A stretch of DNA of 64,000 nucleotides from Atherix ibis (GCA_958298945.1 CATQJD010000005.1:1-64000), one strand, 5' to 3'. Counted from the stretch's first letter, positions 1-15,200 are shown. Numbers and translations: made by a program. The notes: generated from the sequence alone by a model not told the origin.

Positions 1-2180
1 AAGAGGAATATGACGTAGTATGTTTAAGAGGAATATAAAGTAGTATATTTAAGACGAATATGAATTAGTATGCTTAAGAGGAATATGAAGTAGTATATTT
101 AAGATGAATATGAAGTAGTATGTTTAAGAGGAATATGAAGTAGTATGTTTAAGAGGAATATGAAGTAGTATGTTTTAGAGGAATATGAAGTAGTATGTTT
201 AAGAGGAATATGACGTAGTATGTTTAAGAGGAATATAAAGTAGTATATTTAAGATGAATATGAATTAGTATGTTTAAGAGGAATATGAAGTAGTATATTT
301 AAGATGAGTATGAAGTAGTATGTTTAAGAGGAATATGAAGTAGTATGTTTAAGAGGAATATGAAGTAGTATGTTTTAGAGGAATATGAAGTAGTACGTTT
401 AAGAGCAATATGAAGTAGTATATTTAAGAATAATATGGAGTAGTATATTTAAGAGGAATATGAAGTAGTATGTTTAAGAGCAATATGAAGTTGTATGTTT
501 AAGAGGAATATGAAGTATTATATTTAAGGGGAATATGAAGTAGTATATTTAAGAGGAATATGAAGTAGTATGTTTAAGAGGAATATGAAGTAGTATGTTT
601 AAGAGGAATATGAAGTATTATGCTTAAGAGGGATATGAAGTAGTATGTTTAAGAGCAATATGAAGTAATATGTTTAAGAGGAATATTAAGTAGTATATTT
701 AAGGGGAATATGAAGTAGTACATTTAAGAGGATTATGAAGTAGTATGTTTAAGAGGAATATGAAGTAGTATGTTAAAGAAGAATATAAAGTAGTATACTT
801 AAGAGTAATATGAAGTAGTATGTTTAAGAGGAATATGAAGTTGTATGTTTAAGAGGAATATGAAGTACGAGTAGTATATTTAAGAGGAATATGAAGTAGT
901 ATGTTTAAGAGGAATATGAAGTAGTACTTTTAAGAGGAATATGAAGTAGTATAATTAAGAGGAATATGAAGTATATGTTTAAGAGGAATATGAAGTAGTA
1001 TGTTTAAGAGGAATATGAAGTAGTATGTCTAAGAGAAATATGAAGTAGTATATTTAAGAGGAATATGAAGTAGTATGTTTAAGAGGAATATGAAGTAGTA
1101 TATTTAAGAGGAATATGAAGTAGTATGTTTCAGAGGAATGTAAAGTAGTATGTTTAAGAGGAATATAAAGTTGTATGTTTAAGAGGAATATGAAATAGTA
1201 TGTTTAAGAGGAATATGAAGTAGTACACTTAAGATGTAAATGAAGTAGTATATTTAAGATGAAAATGAAGTAGTATATTTTAGAGGAATATGAAGTAGTA
1301 TGTTTAAGAGAAATATGAAGTAGTATGTTTAAGAGGAATATGAAGTAGTATGTTTAAGAGAAATATGAAGTAGTATGTTTAAGAGGAATATGAAGTAGTA
1401 TGTTTAAGCGGAAATTGAAGTAGTATGTTTAAGAGGAATATGAAGTAGTATGTTTAAGCGGAATATGAAGAAGTATGCATAAGAGGAATATGAAGTAGTA
1501 TATTTAAGAGGAATATGAAGTAGTATATTTAAGAGGAATATGAAGTAGTATATTTAAGAGGAATATGAAGTAGTATATTTAGGAGGAATATGACGTAGTA
1601 TATTATTTAACAGGAATATGAAGTAGTATATTTAAGAGGAATATGAAGTAGTATGTTTTAGAGGAATATGAAGTAGTATGTTTAAGAGGAATACAAAGTA
1701 GTATGTTTAAGATGAATATGAAGTAGTATGTTTAAGAGGAATATGAAGTAGTATGTTTAAGTAGAATATGATGTTGTATGTTTAAGAGGAATATGAAGTA
1801 GTATGTTTAAGAGTAATATGAAGTAGTATGTTTAAAAGGAATATGAAGTAGTATGTTTAAGAGGAATATGAAGTAGTACATTTAGGAGGAATATGAAGTA
1901 GTATGTTTAAGAGGAATATGAAGAAGTATGTTCAAGAGGAATATGAAGTAGCATGTTTAAGAGGAATATGAAGTATTATGTTTAAGAGGAATATGAAGTA
2001 GTATGTTTAAGAGGAATATGAAGTAGTATGTTTAAGAAGAATATGAAGTAGTATATTGAAGAGGAATATGAAGTAGTATGTTTAAGAGGAATATGAAGTA
2101 GTATGTTTAAGAGTAATATGAAGTAGTATGTTTAAGAGGAATATGACGTAGTATGTTTAAGAGGAATATAAAGTAGTATG
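1..2180. repeat. Partial higher-order repeat copy, paired with 6441-8620
   Basis: This stretch matches 6441-8620 at a constant offset of 6,440 bp. Shared markers are the +6 monomer at 862 and 7302, the +3 monomer at 1601 and 8041, and TACGTTTAAGAGC at 395 and 6835. The match fails near 2180, where the first copy continues with TATGTTTAAGAGG and the second with TATATTTAAGACG. The left edge lies outside the window. It is a copy of the 2,333-bp type found at 6441-11106. Confidence 0.8.
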
Positions 2181-2799
2181 TTTAAGAGGAATATGAAGTA
2201 GTATGTTTAAGAGGAATATGAAGTAGTATGTTTAAGAGGAATATGAAGTAGTGCATTTAAGATGAAAATGAAGTAGTATATTTTAGAGGAATATGAAGTA
2301 GTATGTTTAAGAGGAATATGAAGTAGTATGTTTAAGAGGAATATGAAGTAGTATGTTTAAGAGGAATATGAAGTAGTATGTATAAGAGGAATATGAAGTA
2401 GTATGTTTAAGAGGAGTATGAAGTAGTATGTTTAAGAGGAATATGAAGTAGTATGTTTAAGAGCAATATGAAGTAGTATATTTAAGAATAATATGGAGTA
2501 GTATATTTAAGAGGAATATAAAGTAGTATGTTTAAGAGCAATATGAAGTAGTATGTTTAAGAGGAATATGAAGTAGTATATTTAAGGGGAATATGAAGTA
2601 GTATATTTAAGAGGAATATGAAGTAGTATGTTTAAGAGGAATATAAAGTAGTATGTTTCAGAGGAATATGAAGTATTATGCTTAAGAGGGATATGAAGTA
2701 GTATGTTTAAGAGGAATATGAAGTAGTATGTTTAAGAGTAATATGAAGTAGTATATTTAAGAGGAATATGAAGTAGTATATTTAAGAGGAATATGAAGT

Positions 2800-5700
2800 A
2801 GTTTGTTTAAGAGGGATATGAAGTAGTATGTTTAAGAGGAATATGAAGTAGTATATTTAAGAATAATATGGAGTAGTATATTTAAGAGGAATATGAAGTA
2901 GTATGTTTAAGAGCAATATGAAGTAGTATGTTTAAGAGGAATATGAAGTAGTATATTTAAGGGGAATATGAAGTAGTATGGTTAAGAGGAATATGAAGTA
3001 GTATGTTTAAGAGGAATATGAAGTATTATGCTTAAGAGGGATATGAAGTGGTATGTTTAAGAGGAATATGAAGTAGTATGTTTAAGAGTAATATGAAGTA
3101 GTATATTTAAGAGGAATATGAAGTAGTATATTTAAGAGGAATATGAAGTATATGTTTAAGAGGAATATGAAGTAGTAAGTTTAAGAGGAATATGAAGTAG
3201 TATGTTTAAGAGGAATATGAAGTAGTATATTTAAGAGGAATATGAAGTAGTATGTTTTAGAGGAATATGAAGTAGTATGTTTAAGAGGAATATGAAGTAG
3301 TATGTTTAAGAGTAATATGAAGTAGTATGTTTAAGAGGAATATGACGTAGTATGTTTAAGAGGAATATAAAGTAGTATATTTAAGACGAATATGAATTAG
3401 TATGTTTAAGAGGAATATGAAGTAGTATATTTAAGATGAATATGAAGTAGTATGTTTAAGAGGAATATGAAGTAGTATGTTTAAGAGGAATATGAAGTAG
3501 TATGTTTTAGAGGAATATGAAGTAGTATGTTTAAGAGGAATATGACGTAGTATGTTTAAGAGGAATATAAAGTAGTATATTTAAGATGAATATGAATTAG
3601 TATGTTTAAGAGGAATATGAAGTAGTATATTTAAGATGAGTATGAAGTAGTATGTTTAAGAGGAATATGAAGTAGTATGTTTAAGAGGAATATGAAGTAG
3701 TATGTTTTAGAGGAATATGAAGTAGTATGTTTAAGAGCAATATGAAGTAGTATATTTAAGAATAATATGGAGTAGTATATTTAAGAGGAATATGAAGTAG
3801 TATGTTTAAGAGCAATATGAAGTTGTATGTTTAAGAGGAATATGAAGTAGTATATTTAAGGGGAATATGAAGTAGTATATTTAAGAGGAATATGAAGTAG
3901 TATGTTTAAGAGGAATATGAAGTAGTATGTTTAAGAGGAATATGAAGTATTATGCTTAAGAGGGATATGAAGTAGTATGTTTAACAGCAATATGAAGTAA
4001 TATGTTTAAGAGGAATATTAAGTAGTATATTTAAGGGGAATATGAAGTAGTACATTTAAGAGGATTATGAAGTAGTATGTTTAAGAGGAATATGAAGTAG
4101 TATGTTAAAGAAGAATATAAAGTAGTATACTTAAGAGTAATATGAAGTAGTATGTTTAAGAGGAATATGAAGTTGTATGTTTAAGAGGAATATGAAGTAC
4201 GAGTAGTATATTTAAGAGGAATATGAAGTAGTATGTTTAAGAGGAATATGAAGTAGTACTTTTAAGAGGAATATGAAGTAGTATATTTAAGAGGAATATG
4301 AAGTATATGTTTAAGAGGAATATGAAGTAGTATGTTTAAGAGGAATATGAAGTAGTTTGTTTAAGAGGGATATGAAGTAGTATGTTTAAGAGGAATATGA
4401 AGTAGTATATTTTAGAATAATATGGAGTAGTATATTTAAGAGGAATATGAAGTAGTATGTTTAAGAGCAATATGAAGTAGTATGTTTAAGAGGAATATGA
4501 AGTAGTATATTTAAGGGGAATATGAAGTAGTATGGTTAAGAGGAATATGAAGTAGTATGTTTAAGAGGAATATGAAGTATTATGCTTAAGAGGGATATGA
4601 AGTGGTATGTTTAAGAGGAATATGAAGTAGTATGTTTAAGAGTAATATGAAGTAGTATATTTAAGAGGAATATGAAGTAGTATATTTAAGAGGAATATGA
4701 AGTATATGTTTAAGAGGAATATGAAGTAGTAAGTTTAAGAGGAATATGAAGTAGTATGTTTAAGAGGAATATGAAGTAGTATATTTAAGAGGAATATGAA
4801 GTAGTATGTTTTAGAGGAATATGAAGTAGTATGTTTAAGAGGAATATGAAGTAGTATGTTTAAGAGTAATATGAAGTAGTATGTTTAAGAGGAATATGAC
4901 GTAGTATGTTTAAGAGGAATATAAAGTAGTATATTTAAGACGAATATGAATTAGTATGTTTAAGAGGAATATGAAGTAGTATATTTAAGATGAATATGAA
5001 GTAGTATGTTTAAGAGGAATATGAAGTAGTATGTTTAAGAGGAATATGAAGTAGTATGTTTTAGAGGAATATGAAGTAGTATGTTTAAGAGGAATATGAC
5101 GTAGTATGTTTAAGAGGAATATAAAGTAGTATATTTAAGATGAATATGAATTAGTATGTTTAAGAGGAATATGAAGTAGTATATTTAAGATGAGTATGAA
5201 GTAGTATGTTTAAGAGGAATATGAAGTAGTATGTTTAAGAGGAATATGAAGTAGTATGTTTTAGAGGAATATGAAGTAGTATGTTTAAGAGCAATATGAA
5301 GTAGTATATTTAAGAATAATATGGAGTAGTATATTTAAGAGGAATATGAAGTAGTATGTTTAAGAGCAATATGAAGTTGTATGTTTAAGAGGAATATGAA
5401 GTAGTATATTTAAGGGGAATATGAAGTAGTATATTTAAGAGGAATATGAAGTAGTATGTTTAAGAGGAATATGAAGTAGTATGTTTAAGAGGAATATGAA
5501 GTATTATGCTTAAGAGGGATATGAAGTAGTATGTTTAAGAGCAATATGAAGTAATATGTTTAAGAGGAATATTAAGTAGTATATTTAAGGGGAATATGAA
5601 GTAGTACATTTAAGAGGATTATGAAGTAGTATGTTTAAGAGGAATATGAAGTAGTATGTTAAAGAAGAATATAAAGTAGTATACTTAAGAGTAATATGAA

Positions 5701-7460
5701 GTAGTATGTTTAAGAGGAATATGAAGTTGTATGTTTAAGAGGAATATGAAGTACGAGTAGTATATTTAAGAGGAATATGAAGTAGTATGTTTAAGAGGAA
5801 TATGAAGTAGTACTTTTAAGAGGAATATGAAGTAGTATATTTAAGAGGAATATGAAGTATATGTTTAAGAGGAATATGAAGTAGTATGTTTAAGAGGAAT
5901 ATGAAGTAGTTTGTTTAAGAGGGATATGAAGTAGTATGTTTAAGAGGAATATGAAGTAGTATATTTAAGAATAATATGGAGTAGTATATTTAAGAGGAAT
6001 ATGAAGTAGTATGTTTAAGAGCAATATGAAGTAGTATGTTTAAGAGGAATATGAAGTAGTATATTTAAGGGGAATATGAAGTAGTATGGTTAAGAGGAAT
6101 ATGAAGTAGTATGTTTAAGAGGAATATGAAGTATTATGCTTAAGAGGGATATGAAGTGGTATGTTTAAGAGGAATATGAAGTAGTATGTTTAAGAGTAAT
6201 ATGAAGTAGTATATTTAAGAGGAATATGAAGTAGTATATTTAAGAGGAATATGAAGTATATGTTTAAGAGGAATATGAAGTAGTATGTTTAAGAGGAATA
6301 TGAAGTAGTATGTTTAAGAGGAATATGAAGTAGTATATTTAAGAGGAATATGAAGTAGTATGTTTTAGAGGAATATGAAGTAGTATGTTTAAGAGGAATA
6401 TGAAGTAGTATGTTTAAGAGTAATATGAAGTAGTATGTTTAAGAGGAATATGACGTAGTATGTTTAAGAGGAATATAAAGTAGTATATTTAAGACGAATA
6501 TGAATTAGTATGCTTAAGAGGAATATGAAGTAGTATATTTAAGATGAATATGAAGTAGTATGTTTAAGAGGAATATGAAGTAGTATGTTTAAGAGGAATA
6601 TGAAGTAGTATGTTTTAGAGGAATATGAAGTAGTATGTTTAAGAGGAATATGACGTAGTATGTTTAAGAGGAATATAAAGTAGTATATTTAAGATGAATA
6701 TGAATTAGTATGTTTAAGAGGAATATGAAGTAGTATATTTAAGATGAGTATGAAGTAGTATGTTTAAGAGGAATATGAAGTAGTATGTTTAAGAGGAATA
6801 TGAAGTAGTATGTTTTAGAGGAATATGAAGTAGTACGTTTAAGAGCAATATGAAGTAGTATATTTAAGAATAATATGGAGTAGTATATTTAAGAGGAATA
6901 TGAAGTAGTATGTTTAAGAGCAATATGAAGTTGTATGTTTAAGAGGAATATGAAGTATTATATTTAAGGGGAATATGAAGTAGTATATTTAAGAGGAATA
7001 TGAAGTAGTATGTTTAAGAGGAATATGAAGTAGTATGTTTAAGAGGAATATGAAGTATTATGCTTAAGAGGGATATGAAGTAGTATGTTTAAGAGCAATA
7101 TGAAGTAATATGTTTAAGAGGAATATTAAGTAGTATATTTAAGGGGAATATGAAGTAGTACATTTAAGAGGATTATGAAGTAGTATGTTTAAGAGGAATA
7201 TGAAGTAGTATGTTAAAGAAGAATATAAAGTAGTATACTTAAGAGTAATATGAAGTAGTATGTTTAAGAGGAATATGAAGTTGTATGTTTAAGAGGAATA
7301 TGAAGTACGAGTAGTATATTTAAGAGGAATATGAAGTAGTATGTTTAAGAGGAATATGAAGTAGTACTTTTAAGAGGAATATGAAGTAGTATAATTAAGA
7401 GGAATATGAAGTATATGTTTAAGAGGAATATGAAGTAGTATGTTTAAGAGGAATATGAAG
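2800..7460. repeat. Three tandem copies of a 1,554-bp higher-order repeat
   Basis: Copies start near 2801, 4355 and 5909 at the marker GTTTGTTTAAGAGGG. Other markers repeat at the same 1,554-bp step: TTTAAGACGAATATGAATTAG near 3380, 4934 and 6488, and the +6 monomer at 4194, 5748 and 7302. Each copy holds about 62 monomers. The copies differ by only scattered single bases, so the expansion is recent. The third copy merges near 7460 into the 2,333-bp repeat type. Confidence 0.82.
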
Positions 7461-10400
7461 TAGTATGTCTAAGAGAAATATGAAGTAGTATATTTAAGAG
7501 GAATATGAAGTAGTATGTTTAAGAGGAATATGAAGTAGTATATTTAAGAGGAATATGAAGTAGTATGTTTCAGAGGAATGTAAAGTAGTATGTTTAAGAG
7601 GAATATAAAGTTGTATGTTTAAGAGGAATATGAAATAGTATGTTTAAGAGGAATATGAAGTAGTACACTTAAGATGTAAATGAAGTAGTATATTTAAGAT
7701 GAAAATGAAGTAGTATATTTTAGAGGAATATGAAGTAGTATGTTTAAGAGAAATATGAAGTAGTATGTTTAAGAGGAATATGAAGTAGTATGTTTAAGAG
7801 AAATATGAAGTAGTATGTTTAAGAGGAATATGAAGTAGTATGTTTAAGCGGAAATTGAAGTAGTATGTTTAAGAGGAATATGAAGTAGTATGTTTAAGCG
7901 GAATATGAAGAAGTATGCATAAGAGGAATATGAAGTAGTATATTTAAGAGGAATATGAAGTAGTATATTTAAGAGGAATATGAAGTAGTATATTTAAGAG
8001 GAATATGAAGTAGTATATTTAGGAGGAATATGACGTAGTATATTATTTAACAGGAATATGAAGTAGTATATTTAAGAGGAATATGAAGTAGTATGTTTTA
8101 GAGGAATATGAAGTAGTATGTTTAAGAGGAATACAAAGTAGTATGTTTAAGATGAATATGAAGTAGTATGTTTAAGAGGAATATGAAGTAGTATGTTTAA
8201 GTAGAATATGATGTTGTATGTTTAAGAGGAATATGAAGTAGTATGTTTAAGAGTAATATGAAGTAGTATGTTTAAAAGGAATATGAAGTAGTATGTTTAA
8301 GAGGAATATGAAGTAGTACATTTAGGAGGAATATGAAGTAGTATGTTTAAGAGGAATATGAAGAAGTATGTTCAAGAGGAATATGAAGTAGCATGTTTAA
8401 GAGGAATATGAAGTATTATGTTTAAGAGGAATATGAAGTAGTATGTTTAAGAGGAATATGAAGTAGTATGTTTAAGAAGAATATGAAGTAGTATATTGAA
8501 GAGGAATATGAAGTAGTATGTTTAAGAGGAATATGAAGTAGTATGTTTAAGAGTAATATGAAGTAGTATGTTTAAGAGGAATATGACGTAGTATGTTTAA
8601 GAGGAATATAAAGTAGTATATTTAAGACGAATATGAATTAGTATGTTTAAGAGGAATATGAAGTAGTATATTTAAGATGAATATGAAGTAGTATGTTTAA
8701 GAGGAATATGAAGTAGTATGTTTAAGAGGAATATGAAGTAGTATGTTTTAGAGGAATATGAAGTAGTATGTTTAAGAGGAATATGACGTAGTATGTTTAA
8801 GAGGAATATAAAGTAGTATATTTAAGACGAATATGAATTAGTATGCTTAAGAGGAATATGAAGTAGTATATTTAAGATGAATATGAAGTAGTATGTTTAA
8901 GAGGAATATGAAGTAGTATGTTTAAGAGGAATATGAAGTAGTATGTTTTAGAGGAATATGAAGTAGTATGTTTAAGAGGAATATGACGTAGTATGTTTAA
9001 GAGGAATATAAAGTAGTATATTTAAGATGAATATGAATTAGTATGTTTAAGAGGAATATGAAGTAGTATATTTAAGATGAGTATGAAGTAGTATGTTTAA
9101 GAGGAATATGAAGTAGTATGTTTAAGAGGAATATGAAGTAGTATGTTTTAGAGGAATATGAAGTAGTACGTTTAAGAGCAATATGAAGTAGTATATTTAA
9201 GAATAATATGGAGTAGTATATTTAAGAGGAATATGAAGTAGTATGTTTAAGAGCAATATGAAGTTGTATGTTTAAGAGGAATATGAAGTATTATATTTAA
9301 GGGGAATATGAAGTAGTATATTTAAGAGGAATATGAAGTAGTATGTTTAAGAGGAATATGAAGTAGTATGTTTAAGAGGAATATGAAGTATTATGCTTAA
9401 GAGGGATATGAAGTAGTATGTTTAAGAGCAATATGAAGTAATATGTTTAAGAGGAATATTAAGTAGTATATTTAAGGGGAATATGAAGTAGTACATTTAA
9501 GAGGATTATGAAGTAGTATGTTTAAGAGGAATATGAAGTAGTATGTTAAAGAAGAATATAAAGTAGTATACTTAAGAGTAATATGAAGTAGTATGTTTAA
9601 GAGGAATATGAAGTTGTATGTTTAAGAGGAATATGAAGTACGAGTAGTATATTTAAGAGGAATATGAAGTAGTATGTTTAAGAGGAATATGAAGTAGTAC
9701 TTTTAAGAGGAATATGAAGTAGTATAATTAAGAGGAATATGAAGTATATGTTTAAGAGGAATATGAAGTAGTATGTTTAAGAGGAATATGAAGTAGTATG
9801 TCTAAGAGAAATATGAAGTAGTATATTTAAGAGGAATATGAAGTAGTATGTTTAAGAGGAATATGAAGTAGTATATTTAAGAGGAATATGAAGTAGTATG
9901 TTTCAGAGGAATGTAAAGTAGTATGTTTAAGAGGAATATAAAGTTGTATGTTTAAGAGGAATATGAAATAGTATGTTTAAGAGGAATATGAAGTAGTACA
10001 CTTAAGATGTAAATGAAGTAGTATATTTAAGATGAAAATGAAGTAGTATATTTTAGAGGAATATGAAGTAGTATGTTTAAGAGAAATATGAAGTAGTATG
10101 TTTAAGAGGAATATGAAGTAGTATGTTTAAGAGAAATATGAAGTAGTATGTTTAAGAGGAATATGAAGTAGTATGTTTAAGCGGAAATTGAAGTAGTATG
10201 TTTAAGAGGAATATGAAGTAGTATGTTTAAGCGGAATATGAAGAAGTATGCATAAGAGGAATATGAAGTAGTATATTTAAGAGGAATATGAAGTAGTATA
10301 TTTAAGAGGAATATGAAGTAGTATATTTAAGAGGAATATGAAGTAGTATATTTAGGAGGAATATGACGTAGTATATTATTTAACAGGAATATGAAGTAGT

Positions 10401-12230
10401 ATATTTAAGAGGAATATGAAGTAGTATGTTTTAGAGGAATATGAAGTAGTATGTTTAAGAGGAATACAAAGTAGTATGTTTAAGATGAATATGAAGTAGT
10501 ATGTTTAAGAGGAATATGAAGTAGTATGTTTAAGTAGAATATGATGTTGTATGTTTAAGAGGAATATGAAGTAGTATGTTTAAGAGTAATATGAAGTAGT
10601 ATGTTTAAAAGGAATATGAAGTAGTATGTTTAAGAGGAATATGAAGTAGTACATTTAGGAGGAATATGAAGTAGTATGTTTAAGAGGAATATGAAGAAGT
10701 ATGTTCAAGAGGAATATGAAGTAGCATGTTTAAGAGGAATATGAAGTATTATGTTTAAGAGGAATATGAAGTAGTATGTTTAAGAGGAATATGAAGTAGT
10801 ATGTTTAAGAAGAATATGAAGTAGTATATTGAAGAGGAATATGAAGTAGTATGTTTAAGAGGAATATGAAGTAGTATGTTTAAGAGTAATATGAAGTAGT
10901 ATGTTTAAGAGGAATATGACGTAGTATGTTTAAGAGGAATATAAAGTAGTATATTTAAGACGAATATGAATTAGTATGTTTAAGAGGAATATGAAGTAGT
11001 ATATTTAAGATGAATATGAAGTAGTATGTTTAAGAGGAATATGAAGTAGTATGTTTAAGAGGAATATGAAGTAGTATGTTTTAGAGGAATATGAAGTAGT
11101 ATGTTTAAGAGGAATATGACGTAGTATGTTTAAGAGGAATATAAAGTAGTATATTTAAGATGAATATGAATTAGTATGTTTAAGAGGAATATGAAGTAGT
11201 ATATTTAAGATGAATATGAAGTAGTATGTTTAAGAGGAATATGAAGTAGTATGTTTAAGAGGAATATGAAGTAGTATGTTTTAGAGGAATATGAAGTAGT
11301 ATGTTTAAGAGCAATATGAAGTAGTATATTTAAGAATAATATGGAGTAGTATATTTAAGAGGAATATGAAGTAGTATGTTTAAGAGCAATATGAAGTTGT
11401 ATGTTTAAGAGGAATATGAAGTAGTATATTTAAGGGGAATATGAAGTAGTATATTTAAGAGGAATATGAAGTAGTATGTTTAAGAGGAATATGAAGTAGT
11501 ATGTTTAAGAGGAATATGAAGTATTATGCTTAAGAGGGATATGAAGTAGTATGTTTAAGAGCAATATGAAGTAATATGTTTAAGAGGAATATTAAGTAGT
11601 ATATTTAAGGGGAATATGAAGTAGTACATTTTAGAGGATTATGAAGTAGTATGTTTAAGAGGAATATGAAGTAGTATGTTAAAGAAGAATATAAAGTAGT
11701 ATGCTTAAGAGTAATATGAAGTAGTATGTTTAAGAGGAATATGAAGTAGTATGTTTAAGAGGAATATGAAGTACGAGTAGTATATTTAAGAGGAATATGA
11801 AGTAGTATGTTTAAGAGGAATATGAAGTAGTACTTTTAAGAGGAATATGAAGTAGTATAATTAAGAGGAATATGAAGTATATGTTTAAGAGGAATATGAA
11901 GTAGTATGTTTAAGAGGAATATGAAGTAGTATGTCTAAGAGAAATATGAAGTAGTATATTTAAGAGGAATATGAAGTAGTATGTTTAAGAGGAATATGAA
12001 GTAGTATATTTAAGAGGAATATGAAGTAGTATGTTTCAGAGGAATGTAAAGTAGTATGTTTAAGAGGAATATAAAGTAGTATGTTTAAGAGGAATATGAA
12101 ATAGTATGTTTAAGAGGAATATGAAGTAGTACACTTAAGATGTAAATGAAGTAGTATATTTAAGATGAAAATGAAGTAGTATATTTAGGAGGAATATGAC
12201 GTAGTATATTATTTAACAGGAATATGAAGT
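6441..12230. repeat. 2,333-bp higher-order repeat, two full copies and one deleted copy
   Basis: Full copies span about 6441-8773 and 8774-11106. Markers at a 2,333-bp step are the +6 monomer at 7302 and 9635 and the +3 monomer at 8041 and 10374. The third copy (from about 11107) is shortened. Its +6 marker at 11768 is only 2,133 bp after the previous one, a loss of 200 bp (8 monomers). Its +3 marker near 12207 is 1,833 bp after the previous one, a further loss of 300 bp (12 monomers). Both losses keep the 25-bp register. Confidence 0.8.
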
Positions 12231-15200
12231 AGTATATTTAAGAGGAATATGAAGTAGTATGTTTTAGAGGAATATGAAGTAGTATGTTTAAGAGGAATAC
12301 AAAGTAGTATGTTTAAGATGAATATGAAGTAGTATGTTTAAGAGGAATATGAAGTAGTATGTTTAAGTAGAATATGATGTTGTATGTTTAAGAGGAATAT
12401 TAAGTAGTATGTTTAAGAGTAATATGAAGTAGTATGTTTAAGAGGAATATGAAGTAGTATGTTTAAGAGGAATATGAAGTAGTACATTTAGGAGGAATAT
12501 GAAGTAGTATGTTTAAGAGGAATATGAAGAAGTATGTTCAAGAGGAATATGAAGTAGCATGTTTAAGAGGAATATGAAGTATTATGTTTAAGAGGAATAT
12601 GAAGTTGTATATTTAAGAGGAATATGAAGTAGTATGCTTAAGAGGAATATGAAGTAGTATGTTTAAGAGGAATATGAAGTAGTATGTTTAAGAAGAATAT
12701 GAAGTAGTATATTGAAGAGGAATATGAAGTTGTATGTTTAAGAGGAATATGAAGTAGTGTGTTTAAGAAGAATGTGAAGTAGTATGTTTAAGAGGAATAT
12801 GAAGTAGTATGTTTAAGAGGAATATGAAGTAGTATGTTTAAGAGGAATATGAAGTAGTATGTTTAAGAGTAATATGAAGTAGTTTGTTTAAGAGGAATAT
12901 GACGTAGTATGTTTAAGAGGAATATAAAGTAGTATATTTAAGATGAATATGAATTAGTATGTTTAAGAAGAATATGAAGTAGTATATTTAAGATGAATAT
13001 GAAGTAGTATGTTTAAGAGGAATATGAAGTAGTATGTTTAAGAGGAATATGAAGTAGTATGTTTTAGAGGAATATGAAGTAGTATGTTTAAGAGGAATAT
13101 GAAGTAGTATATTTAAGATTAATATGAAGTAGTATGTTTAAGAGGAATATGAAGTAGTATGTTTAAGAGGAATATGAAGTAGTATGTTTAAGAGGAGTAT
13201 GAAGTAGTATGTTTAAGAGGAATATGAAGTAGTTTGTTTAAGAGCAATATGAAGTAGTATATTTAAGAATAATATGGAGTAGTATATTTAAGAGGAATAT
13301 GAAGTAGTATGTTTAAGAGGAATATGAAGTAGTATGCTTAAGAGTAATATGAAGTTGTATATTTAAGAGGAATATGAAGTAGTATATTTAAGAGGAATAT
13401 GAAGTAGTTTGTTTAAGAGGGATATGAAGTAGTATGTTTAAGAGGAATATGAAGTAGTATATTTAAGGGGAATATGAAGTAGTATATTTAAGAGGAATAT
13501 GAAGTAGTATGTTTAAGAGGAATATGAAGTAGTATGTTTAAGAGGAATATGAAGTATTATGCTTAAGAGGGATATGAAGTAGTATGTTTAAGAGGAATAT
13601 GAAGTAGTATGCTTAAGAGTAATATGAAGTTGTATATTTAAGAGGAATATGAAGTAGTATATTTAAGAGGAATATGAAGTAGTTTGTTTAAGAGGGATAT
13701 GAAGTAGTATGTTTAAGAGGAATATGAAGTAGTATATTTAAGAATAATATGGAGTAGTATATTTAAGAGGAATATGAAGTAGTATGTTTAAGAGCAACAT
13801 GAAGTAGTATGTTTAAGAGGAATATGAAGTAGTATATTTAAGGGGAATATGAAGTAGTATGTTTAAGAGGAATATGAAGTAGTATGTTTAAGAGGAATAT
13901 GAAGTAGTATGTTTAAGAGGAATATGAAGTATTATGCTTAAGAGGGATATGAAGTAGTATGTTTAAGAGGAATATGAAGTAGTATGTTTAAGAGTAATAT
14001 GAAGTAGTATATTTAAGAGGAATATGAAGTAGTATGTTTAAGAGGAAGATGAAGTAGTATATTTAAGAGGAATATGAAGTAGTATCTTTCAGAGGAATGT
14101 AAAGTAGTATGTTTAAGATGAATATGAAGTAGTATGTTTAAGTGGAATATGAAATAGTATGTTTAAGACGAATATGAAGTAGTACACTTAAGATGTAAAT
14201 GAAGTAGTATATTTAAGAGGAATATGAAGTAGTATATTTAAGAGGAATATGAAGTAGTATGTTTGAGAGGAATATGAAGTAATATGTTTAAGGGGAATAT
14301 GAAGTAGTATGTTTAAGAGGAATGTGAAGTAGAATGTTTCAGAGGAATATGAAGTAGTATGTTTAAGAGGAATATGAAGTAGTATGTTTAAGAGGAATAT
14401 CAAGCAGTATGCTTAAGTGGAATATGAAGAAGGATATTTAAGAGGAATATGAAGTAGTATGTTTAAGAGGAATATGAAGTAGTGTGTTTAAGAAGAATGT
14501 GAAGTAGTATGTTCAAGAGGAATATGAAGTAGCATGTTTAAGAGGAATATGAAGTATTATGTTTAAGAGGAATATGAAGTAGTATATTTAAGAGGAATAT
14601 GAAGTAGTATGCTTAAGAGGAATATGAAGTAGTATGTTTAAGAGGAATATGAAGTAGTATGTTTAAGAAGAATATGAAGTAGTATATTGAAGAGGAATAT
14701 GAAGTAGTATGTTTAAGAGGAATATGAAGTAGTGTGTTTAAGAAGAATGTGAAGTAGTATGTTTAAGAGGAATATGAAGTAGTATGTTTAAGAGGAATAT
14801 GAAGTAGTATGTTTAAGAGGAATATGAAGTAGTATGTTTAAGAGTAATATGAAGTAGTATGCTTAAGAGGAATATGAAGTAGTATGTTTAAGAGGAATAC
14901 GAAGTAGTATGTTTAAGAAGAATATGAAGTAGTATATTGAAGAGGAATATGAAGTAGTATGTTTAAGAGGAATATGAAGTAGTGTGTTTAAGAAGAATGT
15001 GAAGTAGTATGTTTAAGAGGAATATGAAGTAGTATGTTTAAGAGGAATATGAAGTAGTATGTTTAAGAGGAATATGAAGTAGTATGTTTAAGAGTAATAT
15101 GAAGTAGTTTGTTTAAGAGGAATATGACGTAGTATGTTTAAGAGAAATATAAAGTAGTATATTTAAGATTAATATGAATTCGTATGTTTAAGAGGAATAT

